This document shows, piece after piece, positions 23,780 to 36,956 of a stretch of DNA of 64,000 nucleotides. How positions within the stretch are numbered: position 1 is the first letter of the stretch; each line of letters opens with the position of its first letter. The translations under genes were made by a program, and so were the position numbers. The DNA is taken from contig CM073321.1 in the NCBI GenBank assembly GCA_037043015.1, forward strand, positions 33,644,101-33,708,100, given 5' to 3'. The notes beneath the pieces are model-generated. The model made no database searches. It was given only the letters and a program-made list of their open reading frames with translations, and was not told where the DNA came from. This stretch comes from Bryum argenteum. Its lineage: Eukaryota; Streptophyta; Bryopsida; Bryales; Bryaceae.

Positions 23780-26700
23780 AGACACTTGTGCGCCATATGG
23801 TATAAACGGCGCCTACTTCAACAATAACAAGCATTATGTCAACTTGGAGTTCTTCAAAAAGCTTGGAAAGATATCCGATGATGACATTGACGAAATGGTC
23901 ACTTTTCTCGTCCATGTTGACACTACCAATGGAGCCATGAAGTATTGGAGGTTATTCTTCAACAAGAGTAGGCACCATCATTAGTCGAATCACTCAGTTG
24001 GGAATTGGTTCAGTCGTCACAAGTCCAAAGATATCGCTTGGACTGAGATGAAGGCCATGAGACACAATCTTCCAATTTTCCTTCCCAACGACGAAGGTAT
24101 CTGCGTTGAGAAATTAAATGAATGGAAGTCAAAAATAGACTTCTCTACGGCGTCGTTGAACATGCTTATAAGCCACGTTGAGGCAAAATTATTCTTGATG
24201 CGACTGCAGAATCTTGGGAAGTGCAAGACAACAAAGGATTTGAAGGACATGTTTCCTAACGTCAAGGACTTCTACAAGGACATTCTTTGCTTGAAGTCTG
24301 GACATCGCAAGTCCAACAAAGGGTTCAAACTTTGAACCCATCACTCAATGACCATGAGTCTTGGTGCCCAATGGACGTTAAAGGCGCGTGTAGGAAAAGT
24401 TTTGTTGGGTTTGTTTGACTTGCGAGACACAACCTTCGCCCTGAGCAGCGATGGTGATACTGCAAAGCAGTTATTTGAAACCGTAATTTCCAAAGTAACG
24501 CTCATTTCGAGCCCATCACACACAGACTCTACTGTCTCGGTCTAGATTGTGAACAACTCTTTTGCAAAGAAGCTCAAGAAGTTCTTAGTCGAGTCAAAGT
24601 TGTCAGCTAATGGCGCGATCAAGTCGGGAGGATAGAGTCACCGTTTTGCAGCAGGCCACTACGGCAGCATCCGTAGTATTTAGAGGCGTAGAAAACTAAG
24701 GGTAGCACTCCTTTTCCTTGGTCAACTGATTGTAGTGATAGGAACAGGGTTATAGCAATTGTACTCTTATTCCATAGTATCAATACTGAGGCACGAGGCC
24801 AGTCCTTTTCTTGACGTGCTGAATGTCTATGCTTTCCACTGTCCTCGTTCCTCTGCTTCCTCTTCAACTTATTTCTACGATACCAGTCTTTGCTAAACTT
24901 TGTCTCTACATCTTGTGCAAAACCCCCAAACATGCGTAGTCGACCTTCGGTGTCACCAATAATAGGCAACCAAAGACGACCTTGGGCTGTCTTAAAGTCA
25001 AGCGTCAGTCGACCTCCTGTGTCACCAATAACAGTTTGTTGCCAACCTCTCTCGATCGATTCCTCTTTGGCACAACTGATTAGGCTCACGAGAGTTAGCT
25101 AAGGCTCTAGTATAGTCTACCAAGAAAGTTCTCTCAGAACCTCGAGTTCTCTCAACCTAACTGGTTGTTTTGCTAAGTGGGCCAACGATGACTATGCTAC
25201 TGGATAGCCAGGTACCACACAGTTCCCTAGGCCTCCCCTGACTGGTGTTTACCTGGATAACATTCCTCTTTTTCAAGAAGTCTCCTCCCTTGCTGCCTAA
25301 AACACTCATTGGTTGACTTGAGTAGGCTCATAAAGCACTTCCATACTTCACCCAGCTAACAGAAGTTGAAGGGAAGATTCAACTCAGCCAACCGAAGTAC
25401 ACAATAAGCACTTCCAAATATCACGTTGCAAAAGCGAAGAAGATCTACAATTTGCCTCATCCAAAGAAATCTGCAAACAACGTCTAGCTTCTCTTCTTGT
25501 TCAAGAAGAACGCACAAGGGAATAACTTTATCCACACTAGCCCATTTAGTTCAAAGCCCCCGAAGTGCCATATTACACGGATAGCGGGTATTACAATAAA
25601 GGCAAGTGGATGATCAGGGAGTCAAAACTGCGTATGGAGTTTTACAATCGCCTCATCTAAAGGTATTGCAAGAAGGGTGATTCTACTCTCGGAATCATCA
25701 GCAGTTCAAAATTCATGGTCGCCTCTCTTGTAAGCCCGAAATCCTCTTCATCATCTGATTTGTAAAAGTAACATTATCCTCGGGTCGGGGATAATTACTA
25801 TTTGTATTGTGGCCATGGCAAATTTTGGCCATACTATCAGTAACAAAACCAACTTTGTTTATCGTTAGATGATTGCTCCTACCGATTTTGAACCACGACT
25901 TCAATGAGTTGCTTGACAACCACCTTTACGCGAGGTAATTGCTTTCTGCGGGTAAAAGATCGATGGTTGACTATAGGTACTTCATTCACCACGAGTGTCA
26001 CTACAACCCAAAGTAGAGCTCGTTGTCTGATTTACTAGCTGACAACAACCATCTTATAAGAGCTTTTGTTGATGGGAGCCAACCATTGACTTCTGAAGTT
26101 GAGGTTGTGGCGAGCCTCGGAGCACAGAGTACGATGTTGCCTCACAGTGAGGCTCGAGATACCCTCCCTGCCTCCTCAAAAGAACCCAAAAGCAATTATT
26201 CCTCGAGCGGACATGATTAAGAAGACTCGGACAATCCCTCCGTTGATCTAAGTATAAGAGATTCCCCAGCCATCATGTCTTCGTTGCCAACGCCCACAAC
26301 ACCATCACATGAGGCAATGGAGACATTACCAGTTAGCTCCACTCCAAAGAGTGACGACCGCCAGGTGCACAAGGGTGGTACGCAACCTCTACGTCCTCGT
26401 GAGGAACTGATGCTAGTGACTCCGTCGAGGCTCTTCACGACGACGACACTGTCAATTTAATCATTTACAAATGTTGTCGTCGGATTATTGGGCAACTCGC
26501 AGCTGCTTGTCTATTCACGGAGGCCATTAAAGCGTTGGCTCAATCCCGCTACTGAGATTGCGTCTCCCAGCCAACCTCAAGTTGGGACATCTTGCGGCAT
26601 GCCTACGTTGACAATTGCAGATCTAGTGGACACAACTCCCCATAGCAAAGACTTCAACAAACAAAAGAAACCGATCCATACATTTGTATCAATCGACCTT

Positions 26701-28250
26701 GTATACATTGATCTGAGTAACAACGACGGAAGAGATCCCACGCAAGAATATCATGTCGTTGATCGTCCACCCCCGGGGGATAATGCAGAGCCGAGCATTC
26801 AAGAAGAGGAAGCTCATGGTCCTGAAGAGGCAAGCGAGGAAAATGTTCCAGATCTCTTTGCAGCTCTAGTCTTTGATGAGCAAGACTTGGCGATCTCTAA
26901 GGCGAGAAACCAAGTTGATGACGCAGACAAAGAGTTGGTGGACTACTTGTCAAGCCCGACGGACTTGAATCAACAGCAGGAGCTGCAGGATAATGTAAGT
27001 ACACTCTCCCCATGACTGCAGGACTTGTTGTTGTGACAATCCTCATGATATTCCTTGTTTTGGACAAGCCGCTACCCATTTGCTTGCTTAAACTTCACTT
27101 GATTGTCTATTTTCTCTTGTAGAAGATGAACGACCCTTACTTGTTATGATATTTCTAGAGTTGGCAACGTTGGTTGTAGCGCGTCATGTATTATAGATTT
27201 TTGGTAGTATTAGTTCCCAAACTAGTGTTTAGGTTAAGTTGACAAAGACAACCCTTGTACATGATTGTTGTAAATAAATTTTTTTTTGGAATCCATATAT
27301 TTTCCTCAATTTCGAGTGTCATTTGATTTTCCTCAATGTCTTTCTCAGTTCACTTCTATGGGATACATTCCGCGCCCATGGGCCGTAAGATGGCATCAAA
27401 ATTCGATTGTTCTCGCCCTAATGCCTTGGAAGCAATGGATGCCGTCCTTGTGGATATGCGCACAACGTAGTGTCTCTCCTTTCAATCAGGTATCTCCGAC
27501 GTTATTATTTCATTTATTAGCTACAGTAGGTATTTGGGTGTATTCCGCCGTCGAGGTCTGCACTTGAGCTCACAATGTCGCCCCAATGGTTGAATGTCGT
27601 CATCAACATCAACAAAATCCTTTGGCAATGTTTGCATCTGCCATTGCACAAGAAGAATTCTTCCATGTGTTCTCCTGGAGACCGGCTCTACGTGCCAAAC
27701 ATCCCAGCGAAGGTTATTACAAAGGCAGTCTTCTGCTGCTTGGGGGTAAAGGATCTCTTGGAGACCATGTCCGCCCATGTTGCAAGGATTGTGATATAGA
27801 GCACTATGAAGGAGTCCACTGTAGAGGTTGTCATTGACTACCTCTTTTATGGACTTCGCAAGCCTTTTGAGATCTATGGACAAGAGTCTTGTGGCTTGGT
27901 TGAGGTTAGTTGCGGTGTCTACATGACATACCCTACCAGTGCACATAAGAGGATATTTTTGAAAACGTTGTCCTCTTGGGTGTTTCCGAGTAGTGACGAA
28001 GCTGCCGTATTTGGAGTAGACAACACTCTCTTCATTGACAACAGTCATCTGAAGAGTATTTGCAACCACACCGGAAATGCCATTTTCCTCTAGCCTTAGG
28101 CAAGTTGTAATCTGAACAATAATACTCTGTCCACGGTACTTACACCCTCGCTACTTGCTCTCTTTGCCAATTATAGGCCTAGGAATCTTTGGTCCTATGT
28201 CGACAATCATAGGACTAGTATCGCGCCTCTCAATAAGTATTACAATTTGG
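23780..28250 (+). pseudogene. FCP1/HAD-like family protein, degenerate copy 1
   Basis: Four blocks in the same order as in the 60-64 kb copy. Block A (23780-24600) contains YVNLEFFKKLGKISDDDIDE and LNEWKSKIDFSTASLNMLIS. Block B (about 25440-25731) contains YYNKGKWMIRESKLRMEFY and ends at a GTAAGC donor. A Ser/Pro/Glu-rich linker (about 26002-26994) ends at GTAAGT. Block C (about 27550-28095) has WLNVVININKIL, STVEVVIDYLFYGL, KRIFLKTL and NTLFIDNSHLKSICNHT, matching NLI/FCP1-type HAD phosphatases. The catalytic first motif (DxDxT/V) is replaced by NINKI, so it cannot be a classical phosphatase. Stops at about 23982, 24333, 24543, 26218, 26458 and 27797, and a frameshift near 25555, mark it as dead. 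A possible foreign insertion with a duplicated GTCACCAATAA phrase lies at 24.6-25.3 kb. Confidence 0.6.
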
Positions 28251-28259
28251 AAAGGTTTA

Positions 28260-29480
28260 TTATAGACGATATGTCCCAGTCGCATAGGAACCTAGAATAC
28301 ACTTGCGACTCGCCTTCCTTTTCTATGTCATTGTCTCAATGACGATTAGGATTCTCCATATTCCTTTCTTTGGATGCAACAGATATATATGAAAATTGGA
28401 CTTGTCCGTATAAATCAGTTGAGTAAATAAAGAACTCAATTCTTATATCATATTTTTTCTACCGCAACGCGATGTTCTTCGTTTTCATTTGTCATTTGTG
28501 GATGCTTGTTCATTTCAAATATCAGTGATTGTTTCTATTTAGAAATACCTTCTTTGGTGTTGGTTTCGGCGACATTTTTGCCCGCCTCCGGGATAATATT
28601 TTGGACTTTGCATCTGTATGCATTCATGTTGTTGTTATTGTTCAGTCGAATATGATTTCAGCTGTTGTTATCTTCTATAGTTCATGCATGGTATGAGCTT
28701 GTAAACTTGACACCGGTTCTTCTTTCCTTGTACTTTCTTCATCCTATTCTACTTCTCAATTATCCATGCTTCATGGTTGATTGTTCCATGTTTTATTGTC
28801 ATCTTTCCTGCTGCACGGTGTGAACAGCCGAGATGGTTCACACTTGCGGTGAACGTTTCCTTCAAGATTTAGTCTAGTTTATTTCCATTCTAAATCTCTA
28901 ATTGGAGCATTTGGGCCAAATCTTTCAATTCCCAAGAAATCCATGACCTTTGCTGGAGTTTTGCGCAAATGTCCCGCCTTTTATCTATTTTATTATAATT
29001 TGGTGTTTTTGATTGGCGCCAATATATTTATGGCAGTCTTTTAGTATTTCCTATGCTTTATCTATTATTCATAGTTGAGCGCATTTGCATTTTGACTAAT
29101 CTAATCCTTTATAGATTGTGCCCAAAATTGCCTTTATGCCTTCTTGTGGGAATAACCTCCTAGAGGCATCCAAATAATGGAGAAAAATGGTTAAATCCTG
29201 TGAATGAATTAGTTGGATGAACAAAGATTCATCCCTTGAAACGAATGAAGCTTTTGCTTCAACCAAGTTGAATCAATCTAGGGTTGGGGGTATCCATTAG
29301 GTAGTAGTTTTTTTGCTTGTTTTTTCGCTTGTTCTTCTTGAGAGATCTAAGTGATCGGTGTACTTGGGATGAGACAAGATTATCGTAGAGAAGGAGAGCC
29401 TTGAGATTGGTGATCTACAAGGAAAGTCCATGACGAGTAAGACAGATGCAATTCACCCTAGATTAGGAGTTTTGTGTTGG
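28260..29480. other. AT-rich intergenic DNA
   Basis: No supported coding sequence. One palindrome half-site (CTCCGGGATAATA) at about 28586 is the last of the second family. Confidence 0.4.
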
Positions 29481-29822
29481 TTAGTGTGAGATTGGAGGAG
29501 CAGCAGCAGATCTGCAAGGAGGAGCAGCAGCGGATGGCTGAGGAGGAACAGCAGCGGATTGGAGAGGAGGGTGCCAACCCCTCCAGCATCACTTGTGTCG
29601 AAGGAGGCCAACCCCACGGTTGCCTGCGTTAGTGCTGCAACAACTGCGTTGGAGCAGGCCGTGCTCGAACAGCTGCGTCAGCAGCACTATCTTCAGGGGG
29701 GGCCAACCCCCGGCGTCGCCTACAGCTGCGCCAAGAGCAGAGCAAAGCCGACACTTTGCTCACCCCGTGATATTATGGGGGGTGGACATGGTGCCATTAC
29801 AAAGGGAGTCTCTCCCTCTTAA
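29481..29822 (+). other. Glu/Gln-rich coding-like stretch, possible retroelement gag remnant
   Basis: GAGGAGCAGCAGCGG-type repeats encode EEQQR-like units, followed by a GC-richer stretch with repeated CCAACCCC. The frame is broken by TAG soon after. Its neighbour (30.1 kb) shares sequence with 39.78 kb, so both may be remains of one retroelement family. No protease, RT or integrase motif is visible. Confidence 0.3.
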
Positions 29823-32800
29823 ATTCCAGTTCATTTTATTGAATTGTTCTAATATTTGTATTTGCGTTGACATTTAAAATTGTGAATTGGTGGTTTTTTC
29901 TACCTAAAAGATCCATTTTCTTGCCCTTTATTTGTATTTGATAGTCATGTTTAATTGTGTTTTGTATATGGGATTACATATGTATTAAATATATATGCTA
30001 TTTTGTGTGCGAGAACCGCACGGAACTGCTGCCCGGATCACATGAGAGTTTGATGGAGTGATTGTCGTTGAAGTTTAGGTCAAAATTACGAGAATCGTGG
30101 CACGACGCGTACGCCCAAAATTTCTAGTCAATCCTAATTTGCGTTGAAATTAAGAATTGCATGTTTGAATTGCTCTCTAACCTTTATGTGTTAATTTGGT
30201 TGCATGGAAGGTAGATAGAAAGGATTTCAATATGAATTACACCTAGGTACAAATCTAGAATGTGAGCTGAAATTGTAGATAGGGTTCGGAAATAACCATG
30301 CTTGAGGGTTCCAATTCATAAATCTATGTCAATTTTGCACCCTCAGTGCCTAGATTGGACTTTAGTCAATCGATCATGTTTAAGCATGGGGTGAAATTAG
30401 ATAGAGTCAACAAAATTGATGAATGCTAATCATCTTGTTCCTTAAGGTTGTGTTAGAAGTTGGTTGATACATTGGATTGCTTGCATAGGTGTTTGTGAAC
30501 AAGATTCCAACCATTGCATGCATGAAAGAGTGCTGAAGTAATTAGTTTAAGTGGATTTTGGGAATCTTTTGTTGAGTTTTGGCCTATTCTACCCCTACTT
30601 CAGTCCTTAAGCTCTCACAAGTAATTAGAGGCACTCTAAGCCTCCTAAACTCATAGAGGGTGGGCTTTGGAATTCAATCCACAATTGGAATTTCATGGTT
30701 ACATTTGATTTCAAGTTGATTGAATTTACAACCCACTTTGTAATTTACAACTTGAGTTAATCTCTGCAGGCCTCGAGGAGCTTGAAGAAAACTCACAATT
30801 GTTATAGTATATGGATTTCGTAACCCTTATGTTGTAGAGCTCGAAAGATAGTATAAAGACTTTAAATCCTAAATTGGATCTATATGATTAAATTTCCTGA
30901 AAATTATAATTTGTTATATAATTTATCAAAAAGAGTAAATCCTTGAGAATCAATATAAAATGTACTTTCAACTATTAGTAACTACAAAGTGATATGAATG
31001 TTATTTGATAAAATGAAGAGAGGCTACAAGTAACCTATTAGGAACCATATTAGTTTCCCAAAATAATAAGTTTTCTTACACTAAGAAAACCTTGCCCTGT
31101 TTGTGTTTGAAGGCCTACTGTGAATCCAATCCATGAATCGAAACGAGGTTTCATAAATTGGATGTAGTTCCCAACTCACCAAACTTTTAGAATGATCAAG
31201 AAATTTTCTTGTCTGGGTATAAGTCCTCAAAATTCAAGATCAACCATAAAATGGTTAACCCCTAAAGTCAATAGCCCCAAAACTGTCAAAACACGTCAAA
31301 AATACCCTCTTTCAATGCAAGATGAAAATTTTCAACTTTTGATGTAATCTTAAGTATGTAATTGTAAGATCTTTTACCTAACTTGTCCATGTATGTGTAT
31401 ACCAAAACTTAGTTACAAATTCCTTAACAATTGTGAGATTATAACATTCAAAGTTGAAAAAAATGTTTCTATAGTTTGTTGCAAAATAGGTTTGAAGTTT
31501 TTGTGAGCTCAAAAAACCAATTTTAAGAGTAAATTTGAACCAAGGCTCTTCAACATCTTGTTACTAAGTGAATTGGGAACATGTCTATGCAATTTTTACC
31601 CTCATGCGACCTACAAAACCTAAAGGAATGCTTGAATTCTCACATGGAGGTATGCTAAAATTCAACTTCAAAGGCCCCTCTTTGATGATAAAAATAGCAT
31701 GTGAAGTATAGTTGCATGAAAGATCCAAATGGTGAAATCATGCCATAAAACCTTATTTCAAAGTACAAAAAACAAAACTTGAAGAAAAGTAAAATCACAA
31801 TATATGGTGAATTTTTTAAGTTCTTGCAATCTTATTTATTTTGGGTAGGTTTGAAAATAAATGAGCCTATACCACAGTTTGGGCAATTCAGGGCAGATTT
31901 CAAATAGTGTTTTCAAACTTAGACCATAAATATCTCCTGAAATATGAGGAATTTTGAAGCATGAAATGACTTTTCAAAAAGGTCTGGACAACACTACAAC
32001 CTGCAAAAAGTTACAACTTCATACGAGCTAAATATAGTAAATAAGAGGCTGACCAGGCCTTAGACGACCCGATTCGGGCTCTTCTCGCCTTTAGAGGTTA
32101 ATTGGGTTCTTAGAGATTAAGACCCACTTCAAATTCATATGGGCTCGGACCATCCGCACCCCTGCTTCAAAAGCACGGCCGGAAGGCTGTATTGCGGGCC
32201 CAGCCTCCAAACGCTCCTTCACGGCCTCACCGGAACCCGGACAACGGTCAATAAAATTGCGGGCTCAAAAGAAACGGCTGTCAACTTGCTAGTTTGTTGT
32301 ACATGCGCTTCTATTTGCCTGCCCCGTTTTCGCTCCATTCGGCACAAATCTGCAAGCTAATCTTGCCTCCTTGATTCGTTTAGGGTTTTTTGCACTGCAA
32401 TGGCCGGTCGTGGAAGAGTGGTGTCGGTAGGTAATCGTTGAGCGAGGGAGTTCGATGGAGCTACATCAGAATTTGGAGGAGCCTTCGATGATGGAGTTGC
32501 ACGAGGAGGCCGACAGGAGCAAGGTCATAGTGGTCGCCTTATAACAGGCTATCAAGAAGATCAACATCACCACAAAGTTAATCAGGTTTGGAAGCTCCCC
32601 GCTGATAGTTAAGTTAAGATGATACGTTTCGACCTCGTGGTTTCACGGTTTCCTGCTTCGAGCTTTCACTGGTGGAAGCAAGTTTTGCTACAAGTTTCCA
32701 CCAGTTTCTACCAGGTCGTACAATCAGGTCATGCAATCCCAAATCCTGCTGCAGTTTTTAGAAGTATTTTAGCGTTTTGACATGAGGTTAATGTAGCAGT

Positions 32801-33960
32801 GCCACCAGCCATCATCTGTGATTCTTAGACATTGTTAGATGGAGATTGATGAGCATGAATGATAACATTGATGTAGGCCTCAAACGCCACGGATAATTTC
32901 ATTGTAAAGTAGAAAATCGATACAAGCTTTGAAAATGGCTCAATCACTACTTTCTTGGAATGGATCACACATTTCATCGTTCCAGTGCAGGAATCATAGC
33001 AGAAATGAATTCCAGGTCCGGATCAAGGAAACTGATTCAATTCCCGGACAAGTTCGAATCGGTAAGCGAGAATCATGACATTGATCCAGGTTCGGTTAGC
33101 CATAGATGTGATAGTATGGATGATAGTAGTGATGAATAAGTTGCAACTAATCTACTACCACCATGACACAAGTTCCATTCGTGAAACTCGCCAACAGAAT
33201 CCAGGTCCAGAAAATCATTATGGATTCGTGTGCAACGACTCACATCATAGTAAGAGGAATAGGCGGTGTGTTGTAATACAGAGTAGGATAATCTCCTTGC
33301 AGATAATTGCAAGTCAAGTCCCTGTGCAAGAAATCATCTGAAATGTTAATAAGACTAGAAAATGCAAAGTGCTCAATTATCACATGAAAACGAAGATAGT
33401 TATCCTTTCAATGTTGTGAGATTGGCAATTCCATTGTGCAGTAATGCTGTGAGGTTTAAAAATGTACCAACAAATTGATTGCGAGAAAATGTCATGTGCC
33501 AATAAATGTGTGTTAGTCGTCATCAACGAATAGGCTGCTCGAAAGTGAAGCTAGGCACAAAATACGAAACCAAGAATTTATGAGCGAGAAGCAGCTCCAG
33601 AAAATTCCATGTTAAAGAAAGAAAGGAGCAGGATGAATGTTGTTGTAGAAGCTACAACAAACCTTGTAGCTCGTGAAAGTTAATTGTACATTTGTTATGA
33701 CTCTGAGATCTTGTTATAAGAGAGGAGAGTAGCGGTCAGGTGTTTCTGATCTTGTGGTGAGTAATTTCTTTTGTGATGTATGAACTCATATGATATAATT
33801 CTAACCTCATTTTGCCAATTGAGATACATGAGTAGTACATTTGTCCATGAATGAAGATTTGTCCGAGGTTCCATCTCTAGCCGCTTTAGACTGATTTGGT
33901 GTCTTCTGAAACAAAGTGGTTTAGACGACAACGAGCATCAACTTCGTGGCTCATGATTCA
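29823..33960. other. Repeat-rich non-coding DNA including two dispersed repeat matches
   Basis: The segment at 30100-30200 (CGCCCAAAATTTCTAGTCAA...) resembles 39780-39870. The segment at about 30770-31260 is a reverse-oriented relative of the element at 49790-50331, with matching phrases such as CCATTTTATGG and TTGATCTTGAATTTTGAGGA. An ATG at 32401 (MAGRGRVVSVGNR, then TGA) could be the N-terminus of the Harbinger ORF1. Otherwise I see no gene. Confidence 0.45.
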
Positions 33961-33989
33961 ATGTAGAGATCCAGCGTGAATCCCAGCGT

Positions 33990-34797
33990 ATGGCATCCCA
34001 GGTAAGTGATCTGAACAATTTAAGATGTCGTGATCACGAGGGATGGTTTCGTGTTGATAGCCAAAATAAATCAATTGAGGTTGGTGGTAGTCGTGGTTGG
34101 GGCCGTGGGTGTAGATTTGCACGTCCATTGAAGGGAAAAAATTCTGTTCCTGAGGAAGAGCGCCAGTTGAGACGAAGCGTATTGGCCATTTTTCAGGACT
34201 CCATCTGTACAAATCAACAAAAGGGAGATGCTTTTTGGAAACGCATTTACACACACTATGATCACCGTAGGCCGAGCGGTCATAGAGGATCTCGTTTGCT
34301 AGAATCAAAATGAGGAGCAATTAAGCACGATGTGGGGAAATTCATTGGAAATCATAATAAAGTGAAACGTTTGAATAAGAGTGGTGCTAAGGAAGCTGAT
34401 CTTTTCCGCAAGACTAGAGAATTGTATTAAATTAAGTCTGCTAAGAAATCTGATTTTGCCTATGAACATTGTTGGAACTTAGTAAAAGATTTTCGCAGTG
34501 GGATGACGGTGTTAGCACATCGCGCCAATCAACAGCGTCTAAGAATGTCCCGGTGTCTTCTGACCATGAGACTCAAAGCATTGAGTTGTCTACCCATAAG
34601 TCTGTGAGTTCTGTTGACACTACAGGTGTAGCAAACACGAATATGGGGTTTAATGTGCGGCCCGATGGCACGAATGAAGCCAAAGAATCTCACCGCGTCG
34701 AGAAAAAGGGCGAGAAGGCGGCCTTGGTTCAAGCTAAGGCCGCTGAGATGATGGTTGAGGCAACTTTGCGCAAGGCTGCTATATCGCGGCCCTAATT
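33990..34797 (+). pseudogene. PIF/Harbinger ORF1, trihelix/NAM-associated DNA-binding protein, broken
   Basis: The frame reads VPEEERQLRRSVLAIFQDSI, NQQKGDAFWKRIYTHYDHRR, then LESK-stop-GAIKHDVGKFIG, NKSGAKEADLFRKTRELY-stop-IKSAKKSDFAYEHCWNLVKDF. The W..I...Y pattern, LESKWGAIKHDV consensus and HCW.LVKD are typical of NAM-associated/trihelix proteins of Harbinger elements, which aid transposase binding. TGA at 34309 almost certainly replaced the conserved Trp; TAA at about 34427 fits a lost Gln. A frame change near 34490 moves into QWDDGVSTSRQSTASKN and an Ala/Lys-rich tail ending at 34795. Confidence 0.75.
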
Positions 34798-36125
34798 ACT
34801 CCCACTCTTTTTCCCTTGGAAAGCCTTCGCTGGTAGTGGAATCACGGCTCACTCTGTTAGAAGCAACCGGCCACATCTTAGCTAACACTGCACATGCCAA
34901 GCATAAACAATATTAGCATCAATTCTTGTCAAGGTGTCCAACCCACCTTGACTCCCCAACTCATTACTCGGAACTCGTAACCCGGAACTCCCACAAAACA
35001 CATGGGCATGCTACTTGGTATCACGGGGCGGCCTTTTACAAATGTCCAAACTTCCAAAGGTGGCACTACTCACCCCCGGAGCTAACTACCCTTGCATGTT
35101 GTTTAACTCTCCGCTAGTCCCCTTCCATTCATGTCTACACTCTCCATTCAAGACACTACCGGAAATCGGCACTACTTTTCACGGAGACTAGTTTGGAGCA
35201 GGACACTTTTCCAATCCAATGTTTTGGGATGCACACCTCAAGCATCCTCATCCCAAGCCTCACCCAAGCCTCACCCCTTAGAGCCACCCCGGCTCTCATT
35301 GGCACCATATGGAAGTGAGGAGGAAGACCCCTCTCCTCATAGTACTCTCTGGAGTCTTTGGTAGCCCCCCCTCTTGTGTTGAGGGGCCTTCCGTGACACA
35401 CTTTTCTTTTGGAAGACCACCCCTTTTTGCCCTAGTCTCAAAAACGCACCGTAACTTCTTCTCGGGCTAGCTCCTAGCTCAGGTATCCAAATGGGACGTG
35501 CAAGCCTATTTTCAACATCTAATTTTCAAGTAGATATTGATGAACTACCTACTTGCTCCAATTAGAAGATCCCAAGGGAGATATGCCTCTCTGAACATTT
35601 AGTGTCTCTGGAGGCAACATTCCCGAGTCACGAAGTCCTGACCACTTTGAGGAGCCATATCACCTAGACTATTACTTTTCTCATCATGAGCCTTAGCATT
35701 CTAGGAAGCCATTGTCATTAGCTTTCTAGCGATATGCAACATACCGCCTTCCACGAAGGTCGACACATTCAGTTCCGAAAGGCAACACTCTCAAGTCCCT
35801 AAGTGTCCCGCACCGCGCTCCAACTTTGGGGAGCCATATTTCATGACTCAGAACTTCAAATCGCGCATTCTTTGGACCCATGAGTGCGTGCTTGAACAAG
35901 GTTTCCTACCATGTAAGGCACACCACCAAGTTTGTCCCGAGCACGTTGCCATGGCGTGCTGTTTGCTCGGGACTCCCCTTGGACACTTCACCTTGTCTCT
36001 TGCCAAGCCCGGAACATCATCCCCGGGGTCCTCTTGGCTCACCACGGTGTTCGGACATCCTTTTGAAAAGGATGTGATATGCTAGCTTAGAGTATCACAT
36101 CATTCTCCTCCTATTTTCCGCCTCG
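34798..36125. repeat. Interrupting segment with diverged ~175-bp direct repeat
   Basis: GGAGGCAACATTCCCGAGTC...GAGGAGCCATAT (about 35610-35665) is echoed by AAAGGCAACACTCTCAAGTC...GGGGAGCCATAT (about 35778-35838). No supported coding sequence. Lies between the two halves of the Harbinger ORF1-like region. Confidence 0.45.
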
Positions 36126-36891
36126 ATGGAAAATCTCAGCCCACCGGAGGTCCACGAGTACATCGCCTTGCTCAGACAAGAGGAATTGGACAAGTTGCGG
36201 CGTCGACGGGTGGATGCGGCGGCGTTGGAGATGCGGGAGCGCGAAGGACAAGAGGCTGATGTCGTGCTAGAAAGAAAAGAGGCGGCTTCTAGAGCTCGTG
36301 AAGACCAAGAGACTTTGAGGCAAATGCGCCAAGCCAAAAGCGATTATGGTGGTGGTGCACGTCACGGCGAGGACAAATGCGATCGAAACGATAAGCCTGA
36401 GCGACTAGGTCTGGAGCGGCCTAACCTTCATGTTGTGGACCTTGGGGAATCAGAAGATGAAGAAAATGGTGTTTACGAGGTGAGTATGGACATCATCTTG
36501 TCTCTTGTCATGTCGGTTTAATCATTTAAATTCATATTCATCCCACCTTAGTTTAAGTTTTCATTATAGTTTAGTTTTGCTCTTTATATGAGTTAAACAT
36601 TTTTAGTTATCACCTTCATCTTTTTAGGTGTAAAATGTCTTGATCTACACAAGATTTTTTCATATTATAATATTGTCTTACTTATGTTTTTGATTGCAGG
36701 CATCAAATGTTCACTTGGAGACCAATAGTGATATTGTAGAGCCTTGGACTCCAATTGATGATAGTAGGGAGTCTTGGGATGAGTTAGAACATGTCACGCT
36801 TGGAATGCCCACCACATGGAACGTTGTTACATCTACGCCAAATTCTCAAGATCCTAATCTTGAAGAAGATTTAGGTAAATCTTTGGACTAG
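36126..36891 (+). CDS. Coiled-coil acidic/basic protein, possible C-terminal part of Harbinger ORF1
   Basis: ATG at 36126 begins MENLSPPEVHEYIALLRQEE, then a long Glu/Arg-rich helix (about residues 15-75) and an acidic end before a GTGAGT donor at about 36480. A second exon from about 36701 (ASNVHLETNSDIVEPWTPID) ends at TAG 36889. The frame is intact. Helical, charged tails of this kind follow the DNA-binding part in Harbinger ORF1 proteins, and it converges on the transposase, but it could equally be an independent small gene. Confidence 0.45.
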
Positions 36892-36956
36892 ACTTAGGCG
36901 TTTATGATGAGACACGTTTTTATAAATAAGTGTGATTGTAGTCACTGTTTATAATA

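Larger units (their letters stand above)
22503..28601. repeat. Second palindrome family, TATCCTCGGGTCGGGGATA type, dispersed through the FCP1-like locus
   Basis: Complete or near-complete copies at 22777-22799 (TATCCCTGGTTCCAGGATA), 23361, 23485-23505 and 25773-25795; half sites or partial copies at about 22518, 22896, 23296, 26769 and 28583. All are built on TTATCCC(C) and its complement GGGATAA. Within the degraded gene, 25773 falls just inside an intron (donor after 25731). None occurs in the flanking loci. Confidence 0.75.

Noticed and set aside
27521-28069. A 182-codon minus-strand frame.
   Set aside because: It is the antisense of the FCP1-like block, whose plus-strand translation aligns with the second copy.
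31255-31262. A third TTAA-CCCC element end at 31255.
   Set aside because: Alignment with 49790-50331 places this TTAA at a non-terminal position, so the match is probably accidental.
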